Assembly (NCBI RefSeq): GCF_014696385.1
Contig: NZ_JACJQB010000015.1
Location: forward strand, 1-64,000
DNA length: 64,000 nt
Direction of reading: 5' to 3'
From: Pseudanabaena mucicola FACHB-723
GTDB taxonomy: Bacteria; Cyanobacteriota; Cyanobacteriia; Pseudanabaenales; Pseudanabaenaceae
The notes under the pieces were generated by a model. The model was not told the origin of the DNA, ran no database searches, and saw only the letters and a list, made by a program, of their open reading frames with translations. Shown here piece after piece: positions 8,503 to 16,719 of the stretch; within the stretch, counting starts at the first letter, position 1; each line of letters opens with the position of its first letter. The translations under genes were made by a program, and so were the position numbers.

Positions 8503-9167
8503 AACAGTACACCATGATATAAAGAGCAAAATTGCTTCTCAATTCTCATACCATCCGCAGGATTAGTAATAGACAATATCCACCCCCGCAAGTTGGTCAT
8601 GAAAGTCTGGATGAGAAAGCTCAAGATAAACTGTGAAATCGAGATAAAGGTTAATTTACTGAGCAAGGCGAGGTCACTTTATTTAGAGCTTTTCGCCATA
8701 TCATGTGGATAAACCATTATAATTAAGATTTTTTTATGACTTGTTTAAGGCTTGCTTAACACTCGTTTTATTTCAATCTCGGTCTTAATTATCAATCTAA
8801 GATGACTGGTTATGAAACAAATGCAACATAAGGTAATAATTTCTCCTAAATCTTTATCTTTTTGGTGGTTAGTTCCCAAAAACTGGCTTTATTTTATATA
8901 GCAAAGCAAGAGTTAGCTAGGATAAATTCAAACCCCAGAAAGCGAGTGGCGGCGATTCACGCTGCCACTCGCTTTCTGGGGTTATGTCTTAAGTAAAAGT
9001 TGACTTCCCATAACGGTAAAAAAGCTGCAAACTGCGATCGCGGAAAAAATAGCCGTGATCAAGTTGTTATACAATTTATATAGAAGAAGTACATAAAGAC
9101 ACCTACGCGAAGTAAACATAGGTTAGTTTATGTAAACTCGTCTAAGTGTTGTTTGGGCGAATCTAGA
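8503..9167. other. Non-coding gap between the protoglobin and NACHT genes
   Basis: About 660 bases, A+T-rich, with no convincing gene. It holds the long hairpin at 8931-8983, one HIP1 octamer near 9035, and presumably the divergent promoters of the protoglobin cluster and the NACHT gene. The stretch TTATACAATTTATATAG (about 9066-9082) looks promoter-like, but I cannot place -35 and -10 boxes with confidence. Confidence 0.5.
8931..8983. repeat. Long hairpin element
   Basis: A 20-bp perfect stem (8931-8950 with 8964-8983) whose arms begin AACCCCAGAAAGC and end GCTTTCTGGGGTT. It continues inward through a G.T wobble to the loop ATTCA. It has the same general form as the hairpins at 5247 and 49137, with A-rich/CCC outer ends and a G+C-rich tip. 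It is not adjacent to any gene end, so it is not a simple terminator. Confidence 0.85.
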
Positions 9168-11408
9168 ATGGTAATGGATACAAAACGAGACCAAAGTATT
9201 GACGGCTTTGTGAAGAGATTTGAACTAGCCTTGTCAGGATTTCTGGAAAGCTCAAGGAATCAGGGGAGAGAGCTTGATGTAAAGCTGTTTCAGCAAAATG
9301 TTTTTAAAGCTGCCAGTAACTATAGAAGAAATTATCTTAAATCCCATGGATTCATACAGATTTTTGGCAGTCGGAAGCTATCAACTCTTTCTTCTATTTA
9401 CATTCCACAAAGATTGCAAGCTCATACTTCAATTCGTAATTTTGATTCTGTGGATGAATTAGAAGAAGCATTCTCTCGCGATCTCCAGAGGGGGAGTCAC
9501 ACTAAGGGTAATAACTTATTGGGGCTAAATGTTGCCAATGAGGAGGAATACTTAACAGTATTGGGAGAGCCTGCAACGGGGAAAACTACTTTTTTAAAAT
9601 ATATCGGGCTAGAAGCATTAAGACATCCTGAAGGTAGATATAAGCATAATCTGATCCCTGTGTTTATTCCAATGTGGAAGTTTTGCCACGATAGTTATAC
9701 ACTCTTGGCGGCAATTGCCGAGGAATTTGCCAGATCGGGGTTTCCTGATCCGCAGGGGATCGCTAAGTGGCTACTGGCGCAAGGAAAGTTATTGATTCTC
9801 ATTGATGGACTGAATGAAGCAACCACTAAGCAAAAAGAACTCTCTAGTAATTTACGCGATTTTGTCAAGAGTTATCCTAAGAACCGTTACATTGTCTCTA
9901 GTCGATTGATTTCCTATCAAAATAGCCTTGGACAGTTTCTCGAATTGGCATTGCAGCCTTGGAGTGATTTATTAATTCAGGAATATATTCATAAGTGGTT
10001 TACCCTTTTGTATCAAGGGAAGGATGGATTACCATCGGAGATTGAGACGGTCGACGATGATACGTTGGATTTTGGGCAATTAGATCAGGCTTCATTGAAG
10101 GCACAGCAATGTTGGCAAGCCCTGCAATCGAATCCCATTGCCAAGGAATTGGCGAATTCTCCTCTACGACTATCGTTACTGTGTTTACTCCACGATCGCC
10201 GTTATAGTTTCCCCAGTCATGGCAGTGGGCTTTACCAGAAGGCGATTAATTTAGTGTTAGAAGAGCAAGTTGTGAAATGCCAAGCTCTTAATCTTCAAGC
10301 GGGTAATCTTCTGACCACCGATATTTTGGAACTTTTCTTGACTGAGATTGCCCATCAAAGTTTTGAAACTAAGCGGACACATCTTCCTTTAGCGGAAGTA
10401 ACAGAAAATTTGCAAGTCTTGCTCTCGAACTGTAAGAAGCACTTGCGAGGATTAGATCTTGATTTTGCACTCAAGGTGTTGCAGCAGGTGGAGCTTTGTA
10501 ATTTGAATACATTGGCTAGCGCCACTGACTCAAAGGGGAATGCTGTTCCAAATTTTATTTTTAGTCACATTACTTTTCAAGAATATTTTGTTGCTCGCTA
10601 TATCTATCATCATCACAAAATAGAAGATACTGTGACGAATTATCTAAGCGATCGTCGTTGGCAACAGGTGTTTTTGCTATTGGGGGGAATGATGTTAGGG
10701 AACGTTGAATCATTGCTTTTATCCATTGAGGCAAGGGCTGCTAAATACATTTGTACCAGTAAATTGATGGGGATGTTGGATTGGCTAGAACAGATATCTT
10801 GTCAGAGCAAAGGTGACATCAGGCATGTGGCAAAACGGATTGCCGCTTTGTTTATTGCCCGTCCACGATTTCTGGCGGAGCTTGCGCCTGCAATGGGTTT
10901 AACCAATATGCTGAGTATTGCCCGTGCGCTATATGGAATGTTTGAAGAACCGCTTGATTTTGATCATATTTTTGCTACGGATATCTCGATGAGTCTTGCC
11001 CATGCTCTTGATTTTGATAGCACTACCGAAGTTCATTTGACCATTCAGCTTGCTCAGAATTTAGAACAAGCGCTCTCTAAAATGAATTTTGACGAGCGAT
11101 ATATTAATTTCTCCGCGTTAGTTGCTCGTTTAGAATTGTTAATTTCTCAGGCTCCCAGTTATGATCAGCCCTATGAGATCAGAGAAAACTTTCGTCAACA
11201 AATCAATCAAGTGTGGCTCAAAACTCTGTATTTACCAATGGAACTTAATCAAATTTCGCATCAGGAAGTGGAAGCTCTGGAAAATTACCTCTATGCAAAT
11301 TTATTGATGGTGCAATGTCGGAATATTGCGATCGCAGTTCCTACGAAAATCTGGGACAAAATCGAGTCCAGAATATTAGGTTTAAGCCCTGACCCTGATA
11401 TTAGTTGA
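9168..11408 (+). CDS. NACHT-domain STAND NTPase
   Basis: About 746 residues. A short N-terminal helical region precedes a NACHT module with Walker A GEPATGKTT (about residue 133 from this start), a Walker B LLILIDGLNEA with the small residue plus acidic pair typical of NACHT, and a sensor segment YIVSSR. Behind it is a winged-helix/helical part (ANSPLRLSLLCLL, IFSHITFQEYFVARY) and a long helical C-terminus without obvious repeats. NACHT proteins include bacterial bNACHT antiphage factors as well as regulators. The upstream in-frame TTG at 9153 is less likely than ATG 9168 or 9174. It has no partner gene and overlaps the convergent PPC gene by 8 bases. Confidence 0.88.
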   Translation: MVMDTKRDQSIDGFVKRFELALSGFLESSRNQGRELDVKLFQQNVFKAASNYRRNYLKSHGFIQIFGSRKLSTLSSIYIPQRLQAHTSIRNFDSVDELEEAFSRDLQRGSHTKGNNLLGLNVANEEEYLTVLGEPATGKTTFLKYIGLEALRHPEGRYKHNLIPVFIPMWKFCHDSYTLLAAIAEEFARSGFPDPQGIAKWLLAQGKLLILIDGLNEATTKQKELSSNLRDFVKSYPKNRYIVSSRLISYQNSLGQFLELALQPWSDLLIQEYIHKWFTLLYQGKDGLPSEIETVDDDTLDFGQLDQASLKAQQCWQALQSNPIAKELANSPLRLSLLCLLHDRRYSFPSHGSGLYQKAINLVLEEQVVKCQALNLQAGNLLTTDILELFLTEIAHQSFETKRTHLPLAEVTENLQVLLSNCKKHLRGLDLDFALKVLQQVELCNLNTLASATDSKGNAVPNFIFSHITFQEYFVARYIYHHHKIEDTVTNYLSDRRWQQVFLLLGGMMLGNVESLLLSIEARAAKYICTSKLMGMLDWLEQISCQSKGDIRHVAKRIAALFIARPRFLAELAPAMGLTNMLSIARALYGMFEEPLDFDHIFATDISMSLAHALDFDSTTEVHLTIQLAQNLEQALSKMNFDERYINFSALVARLELLISQAPSYDQPYEIRENFRQQINQVWLKTLYLPMELNQISHQEVEALENYLYANLLMVQCRNIAIAVPTKIWDKIESRILGLSPDPDIS

Positions 11409-11901
11409 CCACTTTGAGGCGATTGACGCGCAAGACAAATTTACCGCCACTGCTGCCACCAAAGGAGGAGACGCGGATGGTGTAGTTACCTGACTGCACC
11501 ACACGGAAGAACACTAGGGAATTGCTACCCTCGCCAACGGCATCATCATTTTCTGCAACAACTTCACCCTTGCTATCTAGTAAACTCAGCACTGTGTCAA
11601 AGCTTTCGGATCGCACCGTAATTTCTAGACGCTCATCCTTTTGGACGGTAATGGTATAGTCACGGGCAAAGCCTTTTTGCCCTGTGGGAATATCTTTGTC
11701 GGTGAGGGTATCATTCACATCAATTCCCGTAGTGACTGGTGTGGGCTTGTATGTTGAACTGGATGCGGGCTTGAGTGATTGTGCCGATAGTGCGGACAAA
11801 TTGGCAAGCGCTAAACTAATCGCCGTAAAACTTGCGATCGCAAATCGCTTGTGAGTCCATGGACGATGGTGATAGCTAGACAACAAATTTAGATACTTCA
11901 A
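11401..11901 (-). CDS. Secreted PPC-domain protein
   Basis: A 166-residue protein with a basic N-terminus and hydrophobic segment (FAIASFTAISLALANLSALSA), consistent with a Sec signal peptide cleaved near Ala-Gln. The mature part matches the bacterial pre-peptidase C-terminal (PPC) domain: DYTITVQKDERLEITV, SFDTVLSLLD, NDDAVGEGSNS, G-N-Y-T-I-R-V-S-S. PPC domains are beta-sandwich modules in secreted proteins, usually attached to peptidases, but here the domain stands alone. The start codon overlaps the scpA stop in an ATGA arrangement, so the two are translationally coupled. Its last bases overlap the end of the NACHT gene on the other strand. Confidence 0.85.
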   Translation of the reverse strand: MKYLNLLSSYHHRPWTHKRFAIASFTAISLALANLSALSAQSLKPASSSTYKPTPVTTGIDVNDTLTDKDIPTGQKGFARDYTITVQKDERLEITVRSESFDTVLSLLDSKGEVVAENDDAVGEGSNSLVFFRVVQSGNYTIRVSSFGGSSGGKFVLRVNRLKVVN

Positions 11902-12716
11902 GACACTTCTTTCAATTCAGAGAATTTTAATTGTAACTGAGTTGAATCGGCTGTGGACTTTGTGCCATGAGAAAGTGATAAATCTTTGGGGATCGATTTG
12001 ATGGTGGGTACAATCTGGATTTTGCCATAGAAGTCTTCTTGAAACAGCTCCACTTTCGATTGTGAAGACATGAGCAGCAGTCCCCAAAATACGCCAACCC
12101 GATCGTTAAATACGGCCGCAAGATCAGATATTTCAATTTCTTGTTCGGGATGCAGCACAAAATAGCGCTCAATTTCTTCAACCATCTCCGACAAATTTTC
12201 TTTGTGGGCAAGCTGGGCAATTGCTTTCATGGCAGCACGTCTTGCCACTTTACCCTGTACCTGTCGCTTGGCAGGTTTGGTGGTTTTGCGATCGACGATT
12301 TCGGCAATCGCTTCGATTTGGGCGATTAACTCCTCAAGGGTGATCCGTCTGGCTTTGGGGGGCAGTGCCACAGGGAGACGACGCAACCGTTTGTCAAAAT
12401 CCGTCGGTAATCTGCCCGAATCTGCGATCGGCTCAGGCTCTAGTCCCTCTAGATCTTCAGGACTATCTTCCTGCTCATAGGCAGCCTGAATATCTGACAA
12501 AGAATTTGCCTTGAGCAGTACCAGCATCGAGGCATACAGCATTGCTTGCCCAGAATCGTACAAATCGCGGCGATCGCTCACAATTAAACGCGATAAAAAA
12601 CGGTCAACGACATCAATTACCTGTACATCCCAAGGATTGATTTCCCCTTTTTCGGCAAGGTCAATCAAGAGAGCAATGGCATCTTTAGTAACTGATTCGG
12701 TGAGCGATAGAGTCAT
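11898..12716 (-). CDS. scpA: Segregation and condensation protein A
   Basis: A 272-residue kleisin subunit of the SMC-ScpAB complex. The N-terminal helical domain starts with A-L-L-I-D-L-A-E-K-G-E-I-N-P-W-D-V, the usual ScpA signature (LIDKGEIDPWDV-like), followed by VDRFLS. The C-terminal winged helix contains the ISDLAAVFNDR...VGVFWGLLLM region. ScpA bridges SMC heads and binds ScpB during chromosome segregation. No smc or scpB is in the window. It is coupled to the downstream PPC gene by a 4-base overlap. Confidence 0.92.
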   Translation of the reverse strand: MTLSLTESVTKDAIALLIDLAEKGEINPWDVQVIDVVDRFLSRLIVSDRRDLYDSGQAMLYASMLVLLKANSLSDIQAAYEQEDSPEDLEGLEPEPIADSGRLPTDFDKRLRRLPVALPPKARRITLEELIAQIEAIAEIVDRKTTKPAKRQVQGKVARRAAMKAIAQLAHKENLSEMVEEIERYFVLHPEQEIEISDLAAVFNDRVGVFWGLLLMSSQSKVELFQEDFYGKIQIVPTIKSIPKDLSLSHGTKSTADSTQLQLKFSELKEVS

Positions 12717-12825
12717 GGAGCTTGAAGTAGCGAATGTTTAAAATATCACCGATTGTGGTGATATAGCCACAGAATCTCGCCTAAAACCAGAAGATGAGTT
12801 GCTATATCATCAAAATATTAAATTT

Positions 12826-13173
12826 TTAATCTTTTGCTCTCTCTTCATCAATTTCAACATCGATTGCAGATGCCGAGACGAGACGCTTCCGTTCCTCGAT
12901 TTCCACGCTGAGATTTTGCACGGTTTCTTGTAAGTTTTGAATCTGTACGTTTTTATTACGCATCTCAATCGACTTTTGCAATCCCGACCATACGCTGAAG
13001 ATCCAAGCGAGGACTGCACCTAAGCCCATGGCAAGAATCAGCTCGACGGCGATCGGGGCTTCAACTTTAAGTTGAGGGATAATTTGTATAGATGCGGGAG
13101 CAGTATTTTCTAGGGCAAATAGCACTAGTGCTAGGGCAACACTAAAAATAACGACAAAATTAAGTTGACGCAC
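12826..13173 (-). CDS. LapA-domain (DUF1049) inner-membrane protein
   Basis: A 115-residue protein with two N-terminal membrane helices (LNFVVIFSVALALVLFALEN and ELILAMGLGAVLAWIFSVW), then a coiled-coil tail (about 65-100) and an acidic C-terminus. The A-L-E-N-T sequence after the first helix is typical of the LapA/DUF1049 family, whose members act in envelope and LPS assembly in proteobacteria; the cyanobacterial role is not established. It is a single gene behind the terminator at 13294. Confidence 0.85.
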   Translation of the reverse strand: MRQLNFVVIFSVALALVLFALENTAPASIQIIPQLKVEAPIAVELILAMGLGAVLAWIFSVWSGLQKSIEMRNKNVQIQNLQETVQNLSVEIEERKRLVSASAIDVEIDEERAKD

Positions 13174-13293
13174 AGTGGTTAAACTCTCCTTCTAAAAATA
13201 CTTAGCTAATGGTTTATCAGACAATGCTCATAATGTCTACATGAAAAAAGAGTGGCGATGCTAATGCTCCTAAATCTTTTTGAAGCTACCCTA

Positions 13294-13332
13294 AAAAACG
13301 ATAAAGCCCGCTAAGCGGGCTTTATCGTTTTT
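13294..13332 (-). terminator. Rho-independent terminator
   Basis: An 18-bp perfect stem (13294-13311 with 13315-13332) with GCCCGC/GCGGGC at the tip and A/T runs at the base, giving a T-run on either strand. It lies just past the stop of the 13362-13667 gene, which it most likely terminates. Confidence 0.88.
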
Positions 13333-13361
13333 AGATCTAGGTTTTAATTGCACTTAGCTAC

Positions 13362-13667
13362 TTAGACTTTGACCGCAGTTTTACGGACACCTGATATTTT
13401 CGATTGGTTACTCTTAATTTCTTCTTCAGTCAGAGGAACAATATCAATATGGTTAAACAATGTGGTGACGAAGGTAAATAGCAAAAATGGTAAAGAGGTG
13501 ACCACAATTAGACCAACTGCACCAAAGGAATAAATTGGCTTGCTCATCAGGGACAAGGCTGATGCTAAAGCGGCAAAAATGACACCCAACCAGACAATTA
13601 CCTGACCCAAAATATCACTAAGGGTGAGGGTGCAAACAAAGCGATACTTACCAATGTCGTTCATCAT
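13362..13667 (-). CDS. Conserved cyanobacterial two-helix membrane protein
   Basis: A 101-residue protein with two hydrophobic segments (about 19-43 and 49-70) joined by a short loop (MSKPIYSF). The N-terminus (G-K-Y-R-F-V-C-T-L-T-L-S-D-I-L) is soluble and the C-terminal tail is charged (LTEEEIKSNQ). I do not recognise a named family. Its own terminator and clean start at 13667 support a real gene. Confidence 0.65.
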   Translation of the reverse strand: MMNDIGKYRFVCTLTLSDILGQVIVWLGVIFAALASALSLMSKPIYSFGAVGLIVVTSLPFLLFTFVTTLFNHIDIVPLTEEEIKSNQSKISGVRKTAVKV

Positions 13668-13732
13668 TCTTCACCTACTAGGATTGTTAGGATTATCTAG
13701 GACTATTATTCAATGCTTAAATATAAAACCCC

Positions 13733-13753
13733 AAAACCTGTGGCACAGGTTTT
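13733..13753. repeat. Short palindrome with distal outer arms
   Basis: AAAACCTGTG-G-CACAGGTTTT forms a 10-bp perfect stem with a one-base centre. Outer arms AAAACCCC (about 13726) and GGGGTTT (about 13804) suggest a larger, partly decayed hairpin. The AAAACCTGTG half also occurs in the hairpin at 54111. Confidence 0.7.
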
Positions 13754-13944
13754 AGCTTTGTTTCTTAACTAGTTACTTAGTTCACAGTATACGAATCATG
13801 CTTGGGGTTTAGGGTTACGTTTTATTGAGAAACTACGATAAACCCATACTTTGAGTAGCCTCATTGGCGATTAACCCAGACTGGGGCAAAATTTTTCAAT
13901 CTCTCGTATACTTTTTGTAAATAGTTACATCGCAAAGCTCATCT

Positions 13945-14421
13945 ATGGATATCCGTATTGGCAATGGTTATGACCTACATCGACTCGTCTGCGATCGCAA
14001 ACTGATCCTTGGTGGTGTCGAAATTCCTTACGAAAAAGGATTGCTAGGACATAGTGATGCCGATGTTTTGACCCATGCGATCATGGACGCAATGCTAGGA
14101 GCGCTTGCCCTTGGCGATATTGGTCATTACTTTCCACCCTCTGATCCCAAATGGGCGGGAGCCGATAGCATAATGCTATTACAGCAGGTGCAGCAACTAA
14201 TTACCAGTCAGGGGTGGCGGATCAATAATTTGGATGCAACTGTGATTGCCGAAGCGCCCAAAATGAAACCTCACATTAAGGCAATGCGCGAACGTCTCGC
14301 ACAGGCGATCAATTTGCCGATAGATTGTGTCAGTGTGAAGGCAACTACAAATGAAGGGATGGATGCAATTGGTCAGAAAGATGCGATCGCAGTTCATGCG
14401 GTGGTTTTGTTAGTCAAATAG
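13945..14421 (+). CDS. ispF: 2-C-methyl-D-erythritol 2,4-cyclodiphosphate synthase
   Basis: A 158-residue enzyme of the MEP isoprenoid pathway that cyclises CDP-ME 2-phosphate, releasing CMP. The N-terminal G-x-G-Y-D-x-H segment supplies the zinc ligands, followed by [16 protein letters not shown], the family signature. Further motifs are [20 protein letters not shown] and [11 protein letters not shown]. Length and motif order are canonical. It is a single gene on the plus strand between a hairpin-rich gap and the SBP gene. Confidence 0.97.
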   Translation: MDIRIGNGYDLHRLVCDRKLILGGVEIPYEKGLLGHSDADVLTHAIMDAMLGALALGDIGHYFPPSDPKWAGADSIMLLQQVQQLITSQGWRINNLDATVIAEAPKMKPHIKAMRERLAQAINLPIDCVSVKATTNEGMDAIGQKDAIAVHAVVLLVK

Positions 14422-14483
14422 TTTTTGCCAATAGTTTTTAAGAGCTACGTTTGTAAATTAGGAAAGATAGGGAAATTGCGATC

Positions 14484-16277
14484 GTGAGAAGAAGCCTCCA
14501 GAAACGCACCAAGATCAAACAATGGAAAGCCCTAGTATTACTGCTGCTGATCAGCGTATGTTCGCTCTTGCTTTGGGGATGCTCAGTCAAGCCAGAAAAT
14601 CTCAAAAATCGCTTGGTAGTTCCCCTCGACAGTGACATCAAAACCTTCAACCCTATTTTGATTGGTGATGCCTATAGCGGCATTGTGATTGGCTATACCC
14701 TCAGTGGCATGATTTCCGAAAGCCCAATTACATCAGAAATTCAGCCTGAACTCGCTGAGAAATGGGAAATTCAGGAAGATGGTAAGCGACTTATTTTTAC
14801 ATTGCGTCCTGATCTCAAGTGGTCAGATGGACAGCCACTCACCGCCGATGATGTCCTATTTACCTATCAAGACATCATTTTCAATGAGAAGATTCCCACA
14901 GGCACTCGTGATGTCCTAAGGATTGGGCAATCACAAACCTTACCCAAGGTCGAAAAAATAGACGATCGCCGTATTGCTTTTCAACTTGCTGAACCCTTTG
15001 CCCCTGCCCTCCGCACCCTTGGCGGCATCGGCATTTTACCCAAGCATGTGTTTGCCCCGACGCTCCAAGAAGACCCCAAAGCTCCTGACAAAAAATTAAA
15101 GTTCCTCGAAACATGGACGCTCAGCACTCCTGTTAATCAGCTCGTTGCAAGTGGTCCCTATATCCTGCAAGAGTATCGCCCTTCCGAAAGGGTTATTTTT
15201 AAACCAAATCCCTACTATTGGCGAAAAGGTCAACCATACATTCAACAGCTAGTTATGCAGATTGTTGAATCTCCTGACACGGCTTTACTCCGCTTTAGAT
15301 CGCAGGATTTTGATATGTATCGCCTGCGTGGTGAAGACTATCAATTGCTCAAACGTTTTGAAGAACGCGATCGCTACAACATTTATAATGCTGGCCCCTC
15401 CACAGGGCAAGCATTCATCATGTTTAACCTCAATAAAGGTCGCAATCCGAAAACTAATCAACCCTTTGTCGATCCCATCAAATCCCAATGGTTTAATGAT
15501 GTAAACTTCCGTCGAGCCGTAGCCCATGCCCTCAACCGCGACGCAATGATCACCAATCTAGCGCGAGGCTTAGCCCAAACCCAAAACTCACCCGTCTCCA
15601 TTCCTAGTCCCTATTTCCTTTCTCCTGAACAGGGTCTCAAGGTCTATGATTACGCACCCGAAAAGTCCAAGGAAATCCTCGTCAAAGCAGGATATAAATA
15701 CGATGCACAGCAACAACTGCTAGATGCTGCGGGAAATCAAGTCCGCTTTACCTTACTCGCTCCTGCGGGTGGTCGAGTTGCCTTAGGAGCGCAAATCAAG
15801 ACTGACCTAGAACAAATTGGCATGAAGGTTGACTTTAATCCCGTCGATTTTCGGATTATCTCTGACAAGCTGGACAATGCTAAGGATTGGGATGCCACTA
15901 TTCTTGGTTTTACGGGTGGCGCTGAGCCTAATAGCTCAATTAATCTCTGGGCAACCGATGGCGACTCCCATCTATTTAATAAGGGGCCAGTTGGCGATGA
16001 ACCGCCATTTCCTGGTCGTGAAGTTGCGGATTGGGAAAAACAAATTCACAATCTGATGATTAAGGGCGCACAGGAATTGGATGAAACTAAGCGTAAGGCA
16101 ATCTATGCTGAGTATCAGCAACTAGTTCAAGAACAACTACCGCTCATCCATTTAACAATGCCTCTGTATTTGGTGGCAGTTCGCGATCGCGTTGAGAATG
16201 TGCAGCCTTCAGCCCTTGCTGGTAGTACGGGTGTGACGGGCGCATTGTGGAATATTGAGCAGCTAAAAGTCAAATAA
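14484..16277 (+). CDS. Family-5 solute-binding lipoprotein (Opp/Dpp type)
   Basis: A 597-residue periplasmic binding protein starting at GTG 14484. The N-terminus is basic, then hydrophobic (ALVLLLLISVCSLLLWGCS), with a lipobox LLWGC placing the acyl cysteine near residue 33. The mature part matches SBP_bac_5: V-P-L-D-S-D-I-K-T-F-N-P, KWSDGQPLTADDVLFTY, and FRRAVAHALNRDAM. The family binds oligopeptides, dipeptides or nickel for ABC uptake. No permease or ATPase gene is adjacent, so this is an orphan binding protein. A strong terminator follows directly. Confidence 0.93.
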   Translation: MRRSLQKRTKIKQWKALVLLLLISVCSLLLWGCSVKPENLKNRLVVPLDSDIKTFNPILIGDAYSGIVIGYTLSGMISESPITSEIQPELAEKWEIQEDGKRLIFTLRPDLKWSDGQPLTADDVLFTYQDIIFNEKIPTGTRDVLRIGQSQTLPKVEKIDDRRIAFQLAEPFAPALRTLGGIGILPKHVFAPTLQEDPKAPDKKLKFLETWTLSTPVNQLVASGPYILQEYRPSERVIFKPNPYYWRKGQPYIQQLVMQIVESPDTALLRFRSQDFDMYRLRGEDYQLLKRFEERDRYNIYNAGPSTGQAFIMFNLNKGRNPKTNQPFVDPIKSQWFNDVNFRRAVAHALNRDAMITNLARGLAQTQNSPVSIPSPYFLSPEQGLKVYDYAPEKSKEILVKAGYKYDAQQQLLDAAGNQVRFTLLAPAGGRVALGAQIKTDLEQIGMKVDFNPVDFRIISDKLDNAKDWDATILGFTGGAEPNSSINLWATDGDSHLFNKGPVGDEPPFPGREVADWEKQIHNLMIKGAQELDETKRKAIYAEYQQLVQEQLPLIHLTMPLYLVAVRDRVENVQPSALAGSTGVTGALWNIEQLKVK

Positions 16278-16308
16278 AAAAACAGGGTGCGTAGCACCCT
16301 GTTTTTTT
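16276..16308 (+). terminator. Rho-independent terminator
   Basis: A 15-bp stem (16276-16290 with 16294-16308) with tip ACAGGGTGC/GCACCCTGT, a GTA loop and a run of seven T. It overlaps the stop of the solute-binding lipoprotein gene and terminates it. Confidence 0.92.
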
Positions 16309-16322
16309 ATAAGCTAGATGCC

Positions 16323-16544
16323 TTAATAACTATCAGTTTTGCTAACAGTTGTATTAATCAATTGTTGATTGGCTTGGTTAAGTCGATCAGCGATCGCTTC
16401 ACGCACATCACAATTAACCGCAGAGTCAGCCAGAACTTCCTGAGCCATTTCTCGATAGACAGCACTAGTCGTCAAGTCTACTTGATCGAGTTGGTTGAGA
16501 TTCTCATAGATAGTCTCAAGTGAAACTGCAACATTGCTTTCCAT
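16323..16544 (-). CDS. Small hypothetical protein
   Basis: From the ATG at 16544 this encodes about 73 residues starting M-E-S-N-V-A-V-S-L-E-T. The protein is helical and acidic, with no membrane segment and no recognised family. The frame stays open upstream to 16691, but that extension is made of repeat DNA (the palindrome at 16571 and the two-hairpin repeat at 16609), so I reject the longer start. It lies convergent to the solute-binding lipoprotein gene. A real gene is likely but not certain. Confidence 0.5.
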   Translation of the reverse strand: MESNVAVSLETIYENLNQLDQVDLTTSAVYREMAQEVLADSAVNCDVREAIADRLNQANQQLINTTVSKTDSY

Positions 16545-16570
16545 AAATTGTTCCTTGAATGTTTTACACG

Positions 16571-16590
16571 CAAGGGGCTTAAGCCCCTTG
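16571..16590. repeat. Perfect 20-bp palindrome
   Basis: CAAGGGGCTT followed by its exact complement AAGCCCCTTG. It sits between the small gene at 16323 and the repeat at 16609, probably as part of the same repeat cluster. Confidence 0.75.
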
Positions 16591-16608
16591 ACCATACGCT
16601 GAGCTAGA

Positions 16609-16703
16609 CCAAAACAAAAAATGGCATAGTCATTTTTTGTTGTAAAACCCTTACTGGGCTTGGTTTTTAATTCACGAAAGTGTGACAACACTTTCGTGAA
16701 TTA
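16609..16703 (-). repeat. Dispersed 95-bp two-hairpin repeat, copy 1
   Basis: Read on the minus strand it is a hairpin of TTCACGAAAGTG-type arms, a spacer AAAAACCAAGCCCAGTAAGG, and a second hairpin of CAAAAAATG-type arms. The same layout with near-identical spacer occurs on the plus strand at 38463-38558. The arms vary with compensating changes while the spacer is conserved, as expected for a MITE-like or structured-RNA-like element. Confidence 0.85.
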
Positions 16704-16719
16704 GTTCGTAAATTTAGTA

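Noticed and set aside
8475-8666. Open frame of 63 codons upstream of the protoglobin gene
   Set aside because: It overlaps the protoglobin start out of frame and has no conserved features.
11927-12741. Several open frames on both strands within scpA
   Set aside because: Shadows of scpA; none has a family match or ribosome binding site.
16545-16691. N-terminal extension of the small gene at 16323
   Set aside because: The extra 49 residues are encoded by repeat DNA (palindrome at 16571 and two-hairpin repeat at 16609), so the start at 16544 is preferred.
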